The notes under the pieces were generated by a model. The model was not told the origin of the DNA. It did not search any database and saw only the letters and a list, made by a program, of their open reading frames with translations. Made by a program: the position numbers and the translations under genes. Positions 37,415 through 45,870 of a DNA stretch of 64,000 nt are shown one piece after another; the stretch's first letter is position 1, and each line of letters opens with the position of its first letter. Origin of the DNA: Mucilaginibacter saanensis (GTDB lineage: Bacteria; Bacteroidota; Bacteroidia; Sphingobacteriales; Sphingobacteriaceae); contig NZ_JACHBZ010000001.1 of NCBI RefSeq assembly GCF_014200575.1, positions 372,001-436,000 of the forward strand. The letters are read 5' to 3'.

Positions 37415-38302
37415 CTATTTCTGTCTGAAACTATCGCCAATAAATTGCAGGGCATTGGTAATACCGGTGCGCCAGTAGGTCCAGTTATGGGCACCATCAC
37501 GCATCCTGAATTCGTGCGGTACCTTTTTTTCTGCAAGTGCAATGTGCAGCAAACAGTTGCCTTTGGTTAAAAAGTCATCATCGCCGCAATCAATCCAGTA
37601 CCTTACGGTGCTTAGTTGCTCAACAGTTTTATTTTGTACGAGATCTAAAACAGAGTTGGCCTGCCAGGCTTTATTGAGCCGGTCTTTACCTTTTAATCCG
37701 CGACCATATAATTGCCCAAACACTGTTTCCCAGTTATCATCAGGCATACCCACCATCTGATCGTCAGGAAACACAGCTGCACTTAACGCCGCCGCTGCCG
37801 AAAACAATTGTGGGTATTTAATGGCATAAATCAACGTTCCGTAACCACCCATGGAGAGGCCCGCAACCGCCCGGTACTTTTTGTCGGTTTTAACGCGATA
37901 AATTTTTTCAATATGAGGCATAAATTCCTTGACAAAAAAGTCTTCATATTTTTCTTTTCCGTCATATGAGTTAATATACCAGCTTGAATCGGCATTAGGC
38001 ATCACAATAATCATAGGGGGGATGGTACCGTCGGCAATGGCTTTATCTGCGTAGCGGTTTATTTCGCCAAATTGCAGCCAGCCGGTATTGTTATCAGTAT
38101 AACCATGCAACAGGTACACCACCGGATAGGTACGGTTAGCAGTTTCATAGTCGGCAGGCAGGTAAACAGTAAACTTTACGTTGCGCTTTAAAACGTTGCT
38201 TTTAACAGTTTCTTCTTCTATTACTTTACCCTGTTGTTGTGCAAAGGTAGCAGTAGCGCACAGCATAAGGCCAAGCAGCAGCCATTTGTGAATCATTTTC
38301 AT
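37415..38302 (-). CDS. Exported alpha/beta-hydrolase esterase (CE1/esterase D-like), copy 2
   Basis: 295 residues, a close paralogue of 36062-36949: signal peptide to about 21 (ATFAQ), S150 in AGLSMGG, WIDCGDDD, HNWTYWR. The two differ mainly in the signal peptide and at about 190-230 (FPDDQMVGMPDDNWETVFGQ here). Tandem duplication followed by divergence is the simplest history. First gene of a three-gene operon. Expected activity is ester hydrolysis on glycan-linked acyl groups; substrates of the two copies may differ. Confidence 0.9.
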   Translation of the reverse strand: MKMIHKWLLLGLMLCATATFAQQQGKVIEEETVKSNVLKRNVKFTVYLPADYETANRTYPVVYLLHGYTDNNTGWLQFGEINRYADKAIADGTIPPMIIVMPNADSSWYINSYDGKEKYEDFFVKEFMPHIEKIYRVKTDKKYRAVAGLSMGGYGTLIYAIKYPQLFSAAAALSAAVFPDDQMVGMPDDNWETVFGQLYGRGLKGKDRLNKAWQANSVLDLVQNKTVEQLSTVRYWIDCGDDDFLTKGNCLLHIALAEKKVPHEFRMRDGAHNWTYWRTGITNALQFIGDSFRQK

Positions 38303-38383
38303 GGTAATACCGGTTTAGTTTTGACGAATGGAAATTAAACAATAGTTTAATCTTAGCCAAATAAGCAAGCTGTAAAACTTTTG

Positions 38384-39343
38384 TTAAAAGTTAATTACCT
38401 TCCCTTGCTCCGGGTATATGAGGTTTAATTGCAGCTTATTGGTTGCCTTAAGCTGGGTTTTAATTTTGATGATATTACCCGCAGGTGGTTTAAGATGGGT
38501 AATTACAATGTTTAATCCCCGTAGTTCTTCAAGGCTGGTAAGTGCAGCAAGTTTTTCCATTTCGGTCATGAGCCAATGAGGTGTTAAATGGCCAAAAAGT
38601 GTTTTATCGGGCTGCTCATTCGGAAACGATACTTCAATTAAAATAGCCTTTAGCTTTTTTGCCTTTATTAAAGGAGCAACCGCTTGCCAAAGATTTTGCA
38701 TGTTATTGCTTTTTTCAATAGCATCGGGGCCGGTATCGCCTAAATATAAAATATAACTACCGTTGCTTTGTACTAAAAAAGCAGTGCTGGTAAGGTTGGA
38801 ATGGCTTAATGGAAAGGCCTGCACTTTAAGTTCGGTATTATCAACGGCTGTTTCGGTGCCGGGAGTAAGTACCTGGTAATGATATTTTTTTAAAGCCGGA
38901 GCTTCGCCCTGATCGGCAAAGTTGGCCCAGCTTTGCCAGGTAAAATAATGGGTTTTAATAGTTTCTATAGTGCTCTGTAAGCCGTAAATGTTTTTAGAAC
39001 TGTCCTCAGGCGAGTTGATGATGAGCCCCGCAATATGGTCAAGATGGGCGTGGGAAATAAAATAGCCCTTAATATATTGCTTTAGCACCTGATCAGCAGG
39101 TATGGTAAATGCCTTATTGGCCACGGCTTTCTGAATACCATAATGCAACGTACCTGCGTCAAGACAGATATAATTATTACTGCCGCTGGCCGCCAACATA
39201 TAGGCCGACAAGTTACTTTCATCAATGCCGCCAAACACACCCAAAGGTACCAGCCTGAACGTTTGGTTATTTTTAGTTTGAGCCAGAGCCAAAAAGGGCA
39301 GCAAGATATAAATAATAATCAGTGAGGCTTTTTTATGGCACAT
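38384..39343 (-). CDS. Exported class II 3',5'-cyclic-nucleotide phosphodiesterase (metallo-beta-lactamase fold)
   Basis: 319 residues with a signal peptide (to about 21, LALAQ). The zinc site HxHxDH is at 98-103 (SHAHLDH); LYLGDTGPDA supplies the bridging Asp, and LIEVSFPNEQPDKTLFGHLTPHWL gives the family-specific His. That set matches class II cyclic AMP/GMP phosphodiesterases (yeast PDE1, Vibrio CpdP). Export means it would act on extracellular or periplasmic cyclic nucleotide as a phosphate or purine source, or remove signal molecules. Single gene, 81 bases downstream of the esterase operon promoter region. Confidence 0.88.
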   Translation of the reverse strand: MCHKKASLIIIYILLPFLALAQTKNNQTFRLVPLGVFGGIDESNLSAYMLAASGSNNYICLDAGTLHYGIQKAVANKAFTIPADQVLKQYIKGYFISHAHLDHIAGLIINSPEDSSKNIYGLQSTIETIKTHYFTWQSWANFADQGEAPALKKYHYQVLTPGTETAVDNTELKVQAFPLSHSNLTSTAFLVQSNGSYILYLGDTGPDAIEKSNNMQNLWQAVAPLIKAKKLKAILIEVSFPNEQPDKTLFGHLTPHWLMTEMEKLAALTSLEELRGLNIVITHLKPPAGNIIKIKTQLKATNKLQLNLIYPEQGKVINF

Positions 39344-39411
39344 TTCAGGTACTTTGCTTGTTAAACTATTAAATTAATAATATACCTCACCATTATTAAA
39401 ATTGCAGTGCT

Positions 39412-39579
39412 TTAAAAATAGTATCGTGTTTTTAAGCAGCGGGCACAAAAAAACTTTTTAACGGGAAGCCAAAAAAAGAGTGTTTTAATAATTATGCCTC
39501 GTTTGCGTCGTATATCGAGTTGTTCTTTACATTTTTTGCACTTGTAAACAGGGCGCGGGGTATCATTAATAAGTTGCAT
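39412..39579 (-). CDS. Small CxxC-x27-CxxC protein (zinc-ribbon-like), 55 aa, copy 1
   Basis: 55 residues: C14KKC17 and C45ARC48 with 27 residues between, RRKRGIIIKTLFFWLPVKKFF in the middle and RYYF at the end. Two more proteins in the window (56239-56457, 56546-56740) have identical Cys spacing and a matching middle. Four cysteines in two CxxC pairs suggest one zinc site. The hydrophobic LFFWLP stretch may touch a membrane or protein partner. A -7 box TAGGTTTG (39601-39608) lies 21 bases upstream. Found by reading translation of the gap before the AI-2E gene. Function unknown. Confidence 0.82.
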   Translation of the reverse strand: MQLINDTPRPVYKCKKCKEQLDIRRKRGIIIKTLFFWLPVKKFFCARCLKTRYYF

Positions 39580-39600
39580 TAGTTAGGGGTATCAATAATA

Positions 39601-39608
39601 CAAACCTA
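39601..39608 (-). promoter_or_regulatory. -7 promoter element of the 55-aa CxxC gene
   Basis: Read on the minus strand this is TAGGTTTG, an exact TAnnTTTG match, 21 bases before the start codon. A -33 TTG at the right distance is not evident. Confidence 0.45.
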
Positions 39609-39673
39609 AAGTAAATGTTTAAACTTTTAAAGATAAAACGATTTTTTTATTGTGAATTTTCTGTTAAAAAGAC

Positions 39674-40768
39674 TTACTCTGTTTTTAGTTTGATAGGTGT
39701 TTTTTTCTTGTCTTCATTATCGCCACCCAGCAGGTATCCCCATGGTTTTAAGCTTTCGATGCGGTCAAATATGATTTTGAAGATGGCTATAACCGGGATG
39801 GATAAAAACATTCCCGAAAGCCCCCAAACCATTTCACCAACAATAATACCGATGAATGATATGAGCGCGTTAAGCCTCACCTTTGAACCTACAATGGTTG
39901 GCAGCAAGAAGTTAGCATCAACCGCATGTATACCTACCACGCCAATGATTACGATTACTGTATCCTTAACATTGCCCGTTGCAAACGTTATTACAGCACT
40001 TAGCAGCAAGGCGGTGAAAATACCAATGTATGGTATGATGTTGAACAGCCCCACAATAATACCCAGTAATGCGGCATATTTTATGCCAATTACCAAAAAA
40101 ACACTAATGGCAACCGTTGCCACAATCAGCATTTCTAAAAGCAAACCCAGTATATATTGTCTTAATATAGATTGTATGTTTTCTACAATATCCATTACTA
40201 CGTGGGAGTTTTCGTCACGGAAAACCCAGATGATGAAGCGAAGAAGCAGGCGTCTGTAAAGCAGTATAAAAAAGGTGAATATCATGATAAACACATAAAA
40301 AAGCATCAATGACGATACTGCACCGAAGGTTGTGCCCAATACATCGGTTCCTGATGCCATGATCTTTTTGGCTGTTTTGTCTACGTATGACAATTGGTTT
40401 TCTGCATTAATATGAAAGGTGCTTTGTATCCACTCCTGCAAGTCATGGATAGATTGCTTTACCTGTGTTTGAAGCATTGGCCAGTCGTTGGCTAAATTTG
40501 ATATCTGTGAACCAACCAGGTATAGGATGCCAAAAACCAGTGCTACCAATAACAATATAGAGAGTAAAGATGATGCACTGCGCGGAAGACGGCATTTTTT
40601 TTCTAAAAAGGCCGACACGGGTAATAATAAAATGGCAAATATGAACCCAAAAACCAAGGGGTCAAGTAACTCCTTACCTATAATAACTAAATAGCCCAAG
40701 GCCAAAAAGCCTATTAGCGTTAATGCAAGTCGTTCGTAAAATGGAGCTATTAGTTTTTTTGTTGACAT
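39674..40768 (-). CDS. AI-2E (PerM/TqsA) family membrane permease
   Basis: 364 residues with about eight membrane segments arranged as in the AI-2 exporter family: a hydrophobic pair near the N-terminus (LALTLIGFLALGYLVII, PLVFGFIFAILLLPVSAFLE), a long soluble stretch (about 90-140), then the main membrane part. YIGIFTALLLSAVITF and GNVKDTVIVIIGVVGIHAVDANFLLPTIVG are typical family motifs. Some members export autoinducer-2, others move sodium and protons; the substrate here is unknown. I chose ATG 40768 over the upstream GTG (40804), which adds a charged stretch lacking family resemblance. Single gene. Confidence 0.9.
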   Translation of the reverse strand: MSTKKLIAPFYERLALTLIGFLALGYLVIIGKELLDPLVFGFIFAILLLPVSAFLEKKCRLPRSASSLLSILLLVALVFGILYLVGSQISNLANDWPMLQTQVKQSIHDLQEWIQSTFHINAENQLSYVDKTAKKIMASGTDVLGTTFGAVSSLMLFYVFIMIFTFFILLYRRLLLRFIIWVFRDENSHVVMDIVENIQSILRQYILGLLLEMLIVATVAISVFLVIGIKYAALLGIIVGLFNIIPYIGIFTALLLSAVITFATGNVKDTVIVIIGVVGIHAVDANFLLPTIVGSKVRLNALISFIGIIVGEMVWGLSGMFLSIPVIAIFKIIFDRIESLKPWGYLLGGDNEDKKKTPIKLKTE

Positions 40769-40968
40769 ATAAATGGGGTTGCAACGTTTTTCAGTAGGTA
40801 ACACAAATTAGTAATAGATGTTTGAAGGTAAGCAATTATTGGATACGATAAATTATCCTTTTATTTTTGATGAGTTTAAACGTTTGGAAACACTCCATAA
40901 ACTTCTCCATATTTTACTTTTGGCAAATATTTTGCTTTGGTTAAAATATCTGCTTAAAACCAAAATAT

Positions 40969-41142
40969 ATGGCAGAGTATTCAGAAAAAACAGGTGAAAA
41001 ACTTGAAAAAACCATGCACGAAATGAAAGTAACTTAAAAGCGGAAGCGGTAAAAAAAAGCAACCAATAAAAAACGGGCTGTAGCTACCGGCTTATCAGAG
41101 GCCCGTAAAGGGGGCGCCAAAGTACCTAAAAAGAAAAGCTAA
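40969..41142 (+). pseudogene. Broken DUF6496-like small gene
   Basis: The first 22 codons (MAEYSEKTGEKLEKTMHEMK) and the last 30 (NKKRAVATGLSEARKGGAK...VPKKKS) are in one frame and look like the short basic DUF6496 proteins I know from Bacteroidota. Between them this frame has two TAA stops (41035, 41050). The +1 frame across 41033-41056 reads LKSGSGKK, the expected missing piece. Two small indels, one in an eight-A run, thus disrupt the gene. A -7-like TACTTTTG (40915-40922) lies upstream and a hairpin follows. A sequencing error in the A-run is possible but would need two errors. Confidence 0.7.
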
Positions 41143-41152
41143 CATTTTATTA

Positions 41153-41183
41153 CAAAGCCATCACTGAAAAGGAGGTGGCTTTG
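41153..41183 (+). terminator. Hairpin after the broken DUF6496-like gene
   Basis: CAAAGCCA and TGGCTTTG form an 8-bp stem with a 15-base loop, 10 bases after the old stop codon. No T-run follows, so it is a weak terminator candidate and probably belonged to the disrupted gene. Confidence 0.4.
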
Positions 41184-41283
41184 TATTAAAATGCAATTAC
41201 GATTTATAGAAATTAGTGGTAATCCAGCTATCCAGTTATCCTTCTTTATTAACGTTAATCAGTTCATCAACGTCGCTGTTTTT

Positions 41284-42261
41284 TTAATCCTGAATAGTAA
41301 AGGCGTCCATAATATCCATTAAAACAATAGCTTCCTCAATACTGCAAGGGTTTGGGCCTTCATTTTTAAAATAGGTAACTATTTTTTCAATCATGGGCTG
41401 TTGTATATGCTGGGGATGCTTGAAGGTGATGGTTTTATCCTCGGTATCTGTTTTCCAGTTTATATAATTACCAAAAAATGGAAAAGTGATCTTGCCTTTG
41501 GTACCAACAATCTCACAGGTATCGGTAGTAAGGCTTTCGGCTACATTAAAGCACCAGGAGCCATTAACTACTACTTTGTTTTTAAACAATATTTCTCCGC
41601 AAACGTGATCGTCTGCTGTAGTTGAGTCTGATTGGTTGAGCGAAAAACCATGGTACTTTTCAGGTTCGCCAAAATAATACAGCATCAGATCGAGCTGGTG
41701 GGGCGCAAGGTCATGGAAATAGCCACCGCCTGATAGTTCAGGATTAACCCGCCAGTTGGTTTCAACATCAGCTATTAAAGCCGGTTTGCGGCTTTGCCAC
41801 ATCCTGATCTGTACGGTACGGATATCACCAATCTTTTTTGTATCAATCAGTTCCTTAACCGCCAAAAACATAGGCACGGCGCGGCGGTAATGCGCTACCG
41901 TTAATTTGGAGTTGCTTTGTTTTATAGCTTCGGCTATGGCACGGGCTTCGGCGGCGTTGCGGGTAACGGGTTTTTCTACATATACGTTGAGCCCTTTTTT
42001 TAAAGCACTGAGGGCATATTTTAAATGTGACGATGGTGGTGTTGCTATATAAACCGCATTTATCCCAGCCTCGTCCATTAGTTTTTCGGCATCGCTATAC
42101 CATTGGTTTACCAGGTGTCTTTTTGCGTAATCGGCAGCTTTTTCGGCGTCACGGCGCATTACTGCTATCAGATCGCTATCGGCTACTTTTTTAAATGCAG
42201 GGCCGCTTTTAAGTTCGGTTACATTGCCACAACCAATTATACCCCAGTTGATATTGCTCAT
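41284..42261 (-). CDS. Gfo/Idh/MocA family NAD(P)-dependent oxidoreductase
   Basis: 325 residues, cytosolic. N-terminal Rossmann fold with NWGIIGCGNVTELKSGPAF, the catalytic-loop EKPVTRN and the GGGYFHDLAPHQLDLMLYYFGEP region that carries the active-site residues. Family members oxidise or reduce sugars, inositols and related polyols. Substrate cannot be assigned; no transporter or kinase is adjacent. It lies 131 bases downstream of the aldo/keto reductase gene on the same strand, so they may be co-transcribed. Confidence 0.92.
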   Translation of the reverse strand: MSNINWGIIGCGNVTELKSGPAFKKVADSDLIAVMRRDAEKAADYAKRHLVNQWYSDAEKLMDEAGINAVYIATPPSSHLKYALSALKKGLNVYVEKPVTRNAAEARAIAEAIKQSNSKLTVAHYRRAVPMFLAVKELIDTKKIGDIRTVQIRMWQSRKPALIADVETNWRVNPELSGGGYFHDLAPHQLDLMLYYFGEPEKYHGFSLNQSDSTTADDHVCGEILFKNKVVVNGSWCFNVAESLTTDTCEIVGTKGKITFPFFGNYINWKTDTEDKTITFKHPQHIQQPMIEKIVTYFKNEGPNPCSIEEAIVLMDIMDAFTIQD

Positions 42262-42391
42262 AATTGTCGAATTTTAATCATTAAGTAGTTCACACGATTA
42301 CACTCACTCCAACATCGCTTTAATGGTAAGAAGGCCTAATTAAGCGGTGTCGGGTAAGCTAATTCGTAGTCGGTCACCCATTGTAGTAGGA

Positions 42392-43384
42392 TTAGTGGGC
42401 TAATATGTTTTCTATTTCTCCTAATTCATCGGCCGAGAATACAATATTATCCAACGCTTTTAATGAATCGGCCAGTTGTTCGGCACGGCTTGCACCTATC
42501 AAAACTGAGGTTACCCGGTTGTCTTTCAGCAGCCACGCCAATGCCATTTGCGCCAGTGTTTGTCCGCGTTTAATAGCCAGGTCGTTCAACTGTTTTATCT
42601 GGGTTAATTTTTCAGGGGTTATATGGCTGGTTTGCAGGAAACCGGTTGCCCTTGCAGCTCTGGAATCATCAGGGATGCCGTGTAAATATTTATCGGTAAG
42701 TAGCCCTTGTGCCAATGGCGAAAACGGAATACAGCCAACACCTGAAGCACCTAACACATCTAATAAGCCTGCTTCCGCATCACGTACAAACATGGAGTAT
42801 TTGGGCTGATGTATGAGGCAAGGTGTTCCCAGATCTTTTAAAATAGCTATTGCCTTTGCAGCCTGTTCAGCAGGATAGTTGGATATACCGGCATATAAAG
42901 CCTTACCCTGACGAACAATAAGGTCAAGTGCTGCCATGGTTTCTTCCAGTGGTGTTTCCGGATCAGGACGATGATGATAAAATATATCCACATAATCTAA
43001 ATCCATGCGTTTCAGGCTTTGATCTAAACTGGCAACAAGGTATTTTTTTGATCCCCAATCACCGTAAGGGCCATCCCACATCGTGTAACCGGCCTTGCTT
43101 GATATGATCATCTCATCACGGTAACCGCGAAAATCCTCCTTTAAAATACGACCAAAATTTTCTTCGGCTGAGCCCGGGGGCGGGCCATAGTTGTTAGCCA
43201 GGTCAAAGTGTGTTATGCCGCTGTCAAAAGCCAGGTGTAAAATTTTACGATAGTTTTCGGTTACATCAACGTGCCCAAAATTATGCCAAAGGCCCAATGA
43301 AATGGCCGAAAGTTTAATGCCGCTATTGCCGCTGCGGCGGTATTGCATTTTTTGGTATCGATGTGCTGAAGGTACGTATGTCAT
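42392..43384 (-). CDS. Aldo/keto reductase, YghZ/Kv-beta-like (AKR14-type)
   Basis: 330 residues, a TIM-barrel NADPH reductase. The catalytic tetrad is visible: Asp and Tyr in THFDLANNYGPPPGSAEENFG, Lys in SSKAGYTMW, His in YHHRPDP. LAMALAWLLKDNRVTSVLIGASRAEQLADSL-type C-terminal cofactor motif (LAQMALAWLLKDNRVTSVLIGA) is present. Relatives reduce methylglyoxal and L-glyceraldehyde 3-phosphate. Role in aldehyde detoxification is inferred from family. The start ATG at 43384 gives the usual short tail. Confidence 0.93.
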   Translation of the reverse strand: MTYVPSAHRYQKMQYRRSGNSGIKLSAISLGLWHNFGHVDVTENYRKILHLAFDSGITHFDLANNYGPPPGSAEENFGRILKEDFRGYRDEMIISSKAGYTMWDGPYGDWGSKKYLVASLDQSLKRMDLDYVDIFYHHRPDPETPLEETMAALDLIVRQGKALYAGISNYPAEQAAKAIAILKDLGTPCLIHQPKYSMFVRDAEAGLLDVLGASGVGCIPFSPLAQGLLTDKYLHGIPDDSRAARATGFLQTSHITPEKLTQIKQLNDLAIKRGQTLAQMALAWLLKDNRVTSVLIGASRAEQLADSLKALDNIVFSADELGEIENILAH

Positions 43385-43536
43385 ATAGATTTAAGGAATA
43401 ATGCTGAGTTTAAGAGAAGTAAAAATAGAATTTTATACAGATAACCGAAGTAAATAATTTGTTAGGATTGAAGAGAATTAAGCATATTTATCGTCTGCTG
43501 ATCAACAATATAAATAATGCTGTTTCAATAATTAAC

Positions 43537-44862
43537 TTATACTACCTCGGCCACTACAAAGGTGCTGCCGCCAATAAAAATCAAGTCGTTTTTGCCTGCA
43601 TTACCCTGGGCCGCCAATAAAGCCTCTTTTACAGATGGGTAGTTTAAGCCATGTAAATTAAAATCCTGGGCCTGCCGTTTTAGGGCTTCGGCATCTAATC
43701 CCCTTGGTATATCGGGCTTGCAAAAATAATAGGTAGCCTTGGAGGGCAACATGCTTAATACCTTGGTAGCATCCTTGTCATTCACCATACCAATAACAAA
43801 ATGTAGTTGATCATAGTTAACCGCCGCAATATTTTTCATTACTTCCTCAATGCCATCGGGATTATGCCCTGTATCGCATATAGTTAGGGGTTGAGTGCTT
43901 AAAACCTCCCAGCGGCCATGTAAACCGGTAAGTTCTTTTACCTGGCGTAAAGCAGTAATAATATGGGCATCGGTTATAATAAACCCCTGTTTGCGAAGCT
44001 GATCAACAGCAGACAATACCGTTTTTACGTTTTTGAGCTGATAAGTCCCGGTAAGATCGAGTTGGATATTCAGTTTTTTGGCTGGGGTTTCGGATTGTGC
44101 GGCTTTTGAAATATTTAAGTCAATATACTCAAATTGCTCAGGAAAATCTGACTTTTGGTTTTTGGTTTTTACTTCTTCAATAACCCATTGTCCTGATGCA
44201 AACTCAATGAGGCTGCCTTGTTGTTGGGCCTTATCAATAAAAACTTGTGCTGTTTCGGGCTGTAGTTCGCCAATAACTACCGGTATACCGGGTTTAATAA
44301 TACCAGCCTTTTCGCCCGCAATCAGCTGCAAGGTATTGCCGAGCATATTCATGTGATCCCAGCCAATGTTGGTAATTACCGATAGGAGTGGGGTAATAAT
44401 ATTTGTTGAATCCAACCTGCCACCTAAGCCTACCTCAATAATGGCGATATCAACCTGTTCCTTGGCAAAAACATCAAATGCCAGGCCTACGGTCATCTCA
44501 AAAAAGGACGGGGCAATCTCTTCAAAGTTATTAAGATGGCAGCCTACAAAGTCAATAACTGTTTGCTCACTGATCATTTGGCCGTTTAGCCTAATGCGTT
44601 CCCTGAAATCTTTTAAATGCGGCGATGTATATAAACCGGTTTTGTAGCCGGCTGTTTGTAAAATAGCTGCCAGCATGTGTGATGTGGAACCTTTGCCATT
44701 GGTACCGGCAATGTGCACACTTTTAAATTGCTGATGCGGTTTATCCAACCGTTTACAAAGCTCAATGGTATTCGTCAGGTCCGCTTTAAAGGCCGACGCG
44801 CCATCGCGGGTAAACATGGGGAGCTGGGTATATAGATATTGAATGGTTGCGTTATAGTCCAT
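43537..44862 (-). CDS. folC: Bifunctional folylpolyglutamate synthase / dihydrofolate synthase
   Basis: 441 residues, cytosolic. ATP-binding P-loop HIAGTNGKGSTSHMLAAIL, YTSPHLKDFRERIRLNG, the folate/ligase motif EVGLGGRLDSTNII and ITNIGWDHMNMLGNT are all present, with the C-terminal ligase domain (CDTGHNPDGIEEVMKNI). It adds glutamate to dihydropteroate and to tetrahydrofolate. It lies downstream of the tonB gene on the same strand, separated by a 121-base repeat-rich gap; it may be the last gene of that operon or separately transcribed. Confidence 0.95.
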   Translation of the reverse strand: MDYNATIQYLYTQLPMFTRDGASAFKADLTNTIELCKRLDKPHQQFKSVHIAGTNGKGSTSHMLAAILQTAGYKTGLYTSPHLKDFRERIRLNGQMISEQTVIDFVGCHLNNFEEIAPSFFEMTVGLAFDVFAKEQVDIAIIEVGLGGRLDSTNIITPLLSVITNIGWDHMNMLGNTLQLIAGEKAGIIKPGIPVVIGELQPETAQVFIDKAQQQGSLIEFASGQWVIEEVKTKNQKSDFPEQFEYIDLNISKAAQSETPAKKLNIQLDLTGTYQLKNVKTVLSAVDQLRKQGFIITDAHIITALRQVKELTGLHGRWEVLSTQPLTICDTGHNPDGIEEVMKNIAAVNYDQLHFVIGMVNDKDATKVLSMLPSKATYYFCKPDIPRGLDAEALKRQAQDFNLHGLNYPSVKEALLAAQGNAGKNDLIFIGGSTFVVAEVV

Positions 44863-44867
44863 TTTTT

Positions 44868-44980
44868 AGTTGGCAGTTGCCGGTTTGCAAGAGGCTGTTG
44901 ACCATTTACACCCCGGCGGTTATACAGCAACAAAGCTATAGTTTGGGATGGCAAACTGCAAGCTCAAAACCGTAAACTGA
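44868..44980. repeat. Degenerate inverted repeats between tonB and folC
   Basis: Left copy (44868-44888) reads AGTTGGCAGTTGCCGGTTTGC; right copy (44950-44980) is built of the reverse pattern GGCAAACTGCAAGCTCAAAA and CGTAAACTGA. Both are made of the CAGTTTGC theme in opposite orientation, as in intergenic repeats of some Bacteroidota. Its function, if any, is unknown; a hairpin or regulator array is possible. Confidence 0.45.
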
Positions 44981-44983
44981 CTT

Positions 44984-45799
44984 CTAATTTACCTTAAACA
45001 CAAACACTACGGTACCAACCTGCGTATCAGGTGCCGAGTCAAGGGCATTAAGTTTAGAGTGAAGCACAGCATCCTCGCATTTTTGAAGTAAACCAGCATC
45101 TGATATGGTGGTACCACGGGCGCCTGCACGTGCATAAACAACGTTACCTTCCTTATCAACACGTATGTCAACCATAATTTTGCCACTCTGTCTGTTATCA
45201 TCGGTAACCGCGGGCCTGCTCACAAAATTACGCTGCGACATGTTTAAGTTACCACCGTTGCCTGAGCCTGTACCATTATAATTATTGGTAAGTGTTGTTC
45301 CTGTAGGTTTACCCTGGTTACCAGGTTTGCTACCTGTTCCGTCACCCTCGCCGGTACCTGTGGTTGCCTTGCCTTTATATAGGGCATTTTGGTTAACAGT
45401 AGGTTTGGTCGGCGTTTTTGTTGGCTGTGCAGCAGCTATGGCGTTGGTTGGTTTTTTGGTTGGTGCCGCAACCTCGGGAGCATCCTCCGTATTTTGAGTT
45501 ACTACGGTTTTATCACTGCTTTGAGGCGTTGGCTTGTCTTCGCTTGGTTTTTCAGGGGTTACCTTATCTGGTTTGGTTTTGTTGGCCTTTTCGGCTACAG
45601 AAGGCTCTTCGGTGCTCATGTAATCATTGCCCATACCTTCGTCAACAGTACCGTAATTTACCAGAATACCACCTGTACCATCTTCGGTTTTGGGTGGGTT
45701 TTTAAACACAATAAAATAACAAGCAGCTATTAGCACAGCCATGATAATGCCTGTTGCTATAAATGCTCTCGGATAGTTATTTTCTTCCCTGTATTCCAT
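44984..45799 (-). CDS. tonB: TonB-like energy transducer
   Basis: 271 residues: single N-terminal membrane anchor (about 11-30, FIATGIIMAVLIAACYFIVF), a long periplasmic linker rich in Lys, Pro, Thr and Glu (about 60-160), and a C-terminal TonB/TolA-like domain (GKIMVDIRVDKEGNVVYARAGARG, then a strand at the end, VGTVVFVFKVN). It carries proton-motive energy from ExbB/ExbD to outer-membrane proteins. The gene is last of the TPR-barrel-SPOR-exbB-exbD-tonB series, 71 bases after exbD. Its partner barrel is probably the one encoded in the same operon. Confidence 0.9.
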   Translation of the reverse strand: MEYREENNYPRAFIATGIIMAVLIAACYFIVFKNPPKTEDGTGGILVNYGTVDEGMGNDYMSTEEPSVAEKANKTKPDKVTPEKPSEDKPTPQSSDKTVVTQNTEDAPEVAAPTKKPTNAIAAAQPTKTPTKPTVNQNALYKGKATTGTGEGDGTGSKPGNQGKPTGTTLTNNYNGTGSGNGGNLNMSQRNFVSRPAVTDDNRQSGKIMVDIRVDKEGNVVYARAGARGTTISDAGLLQKCEDAVLHSKLNALDSAPDTQVGTVVFVFKVN

Positions 45800-45811
45800 T
45801 TTATTTTTAGT

Positions 45812-45863
45812 AGCAGGTAATTAGTATCAGGTATCAAGTACCTTTTGCCTTTTACCTTTCTGC
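45812..45863. repeat. Short repeat-like stretch between exbD and tonB
   Basis: The unit AGTATCAGGTATCAAGTACC (45823-45842) and a weak inverted pair AGCAGGTAA / TTACCTTTCTGCT lie in the 71-base gap. The AGTATCAGGTATCAAGTA pattern resembles low-complexity intergenic repeats I know from related genomes. It may form a weak hairpin and lower tonB expression relative to exbBD. Confidence 0.35.
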
Positions 45864-45870
45864 TGTCACC

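Noticed and set aside
40853..41062. 69-aa minus-strand ORF
   Set aside because: It lies opposite the broken DUF6496-like gene and its own sequence is Phe/Leu-rich shadow.
45285..45733. Long plus-strand ORFs opposite tonB
   Set aside because: They are shadows of the Pro/Thr/Lys-rich linker in the TonB gene on the other strand.
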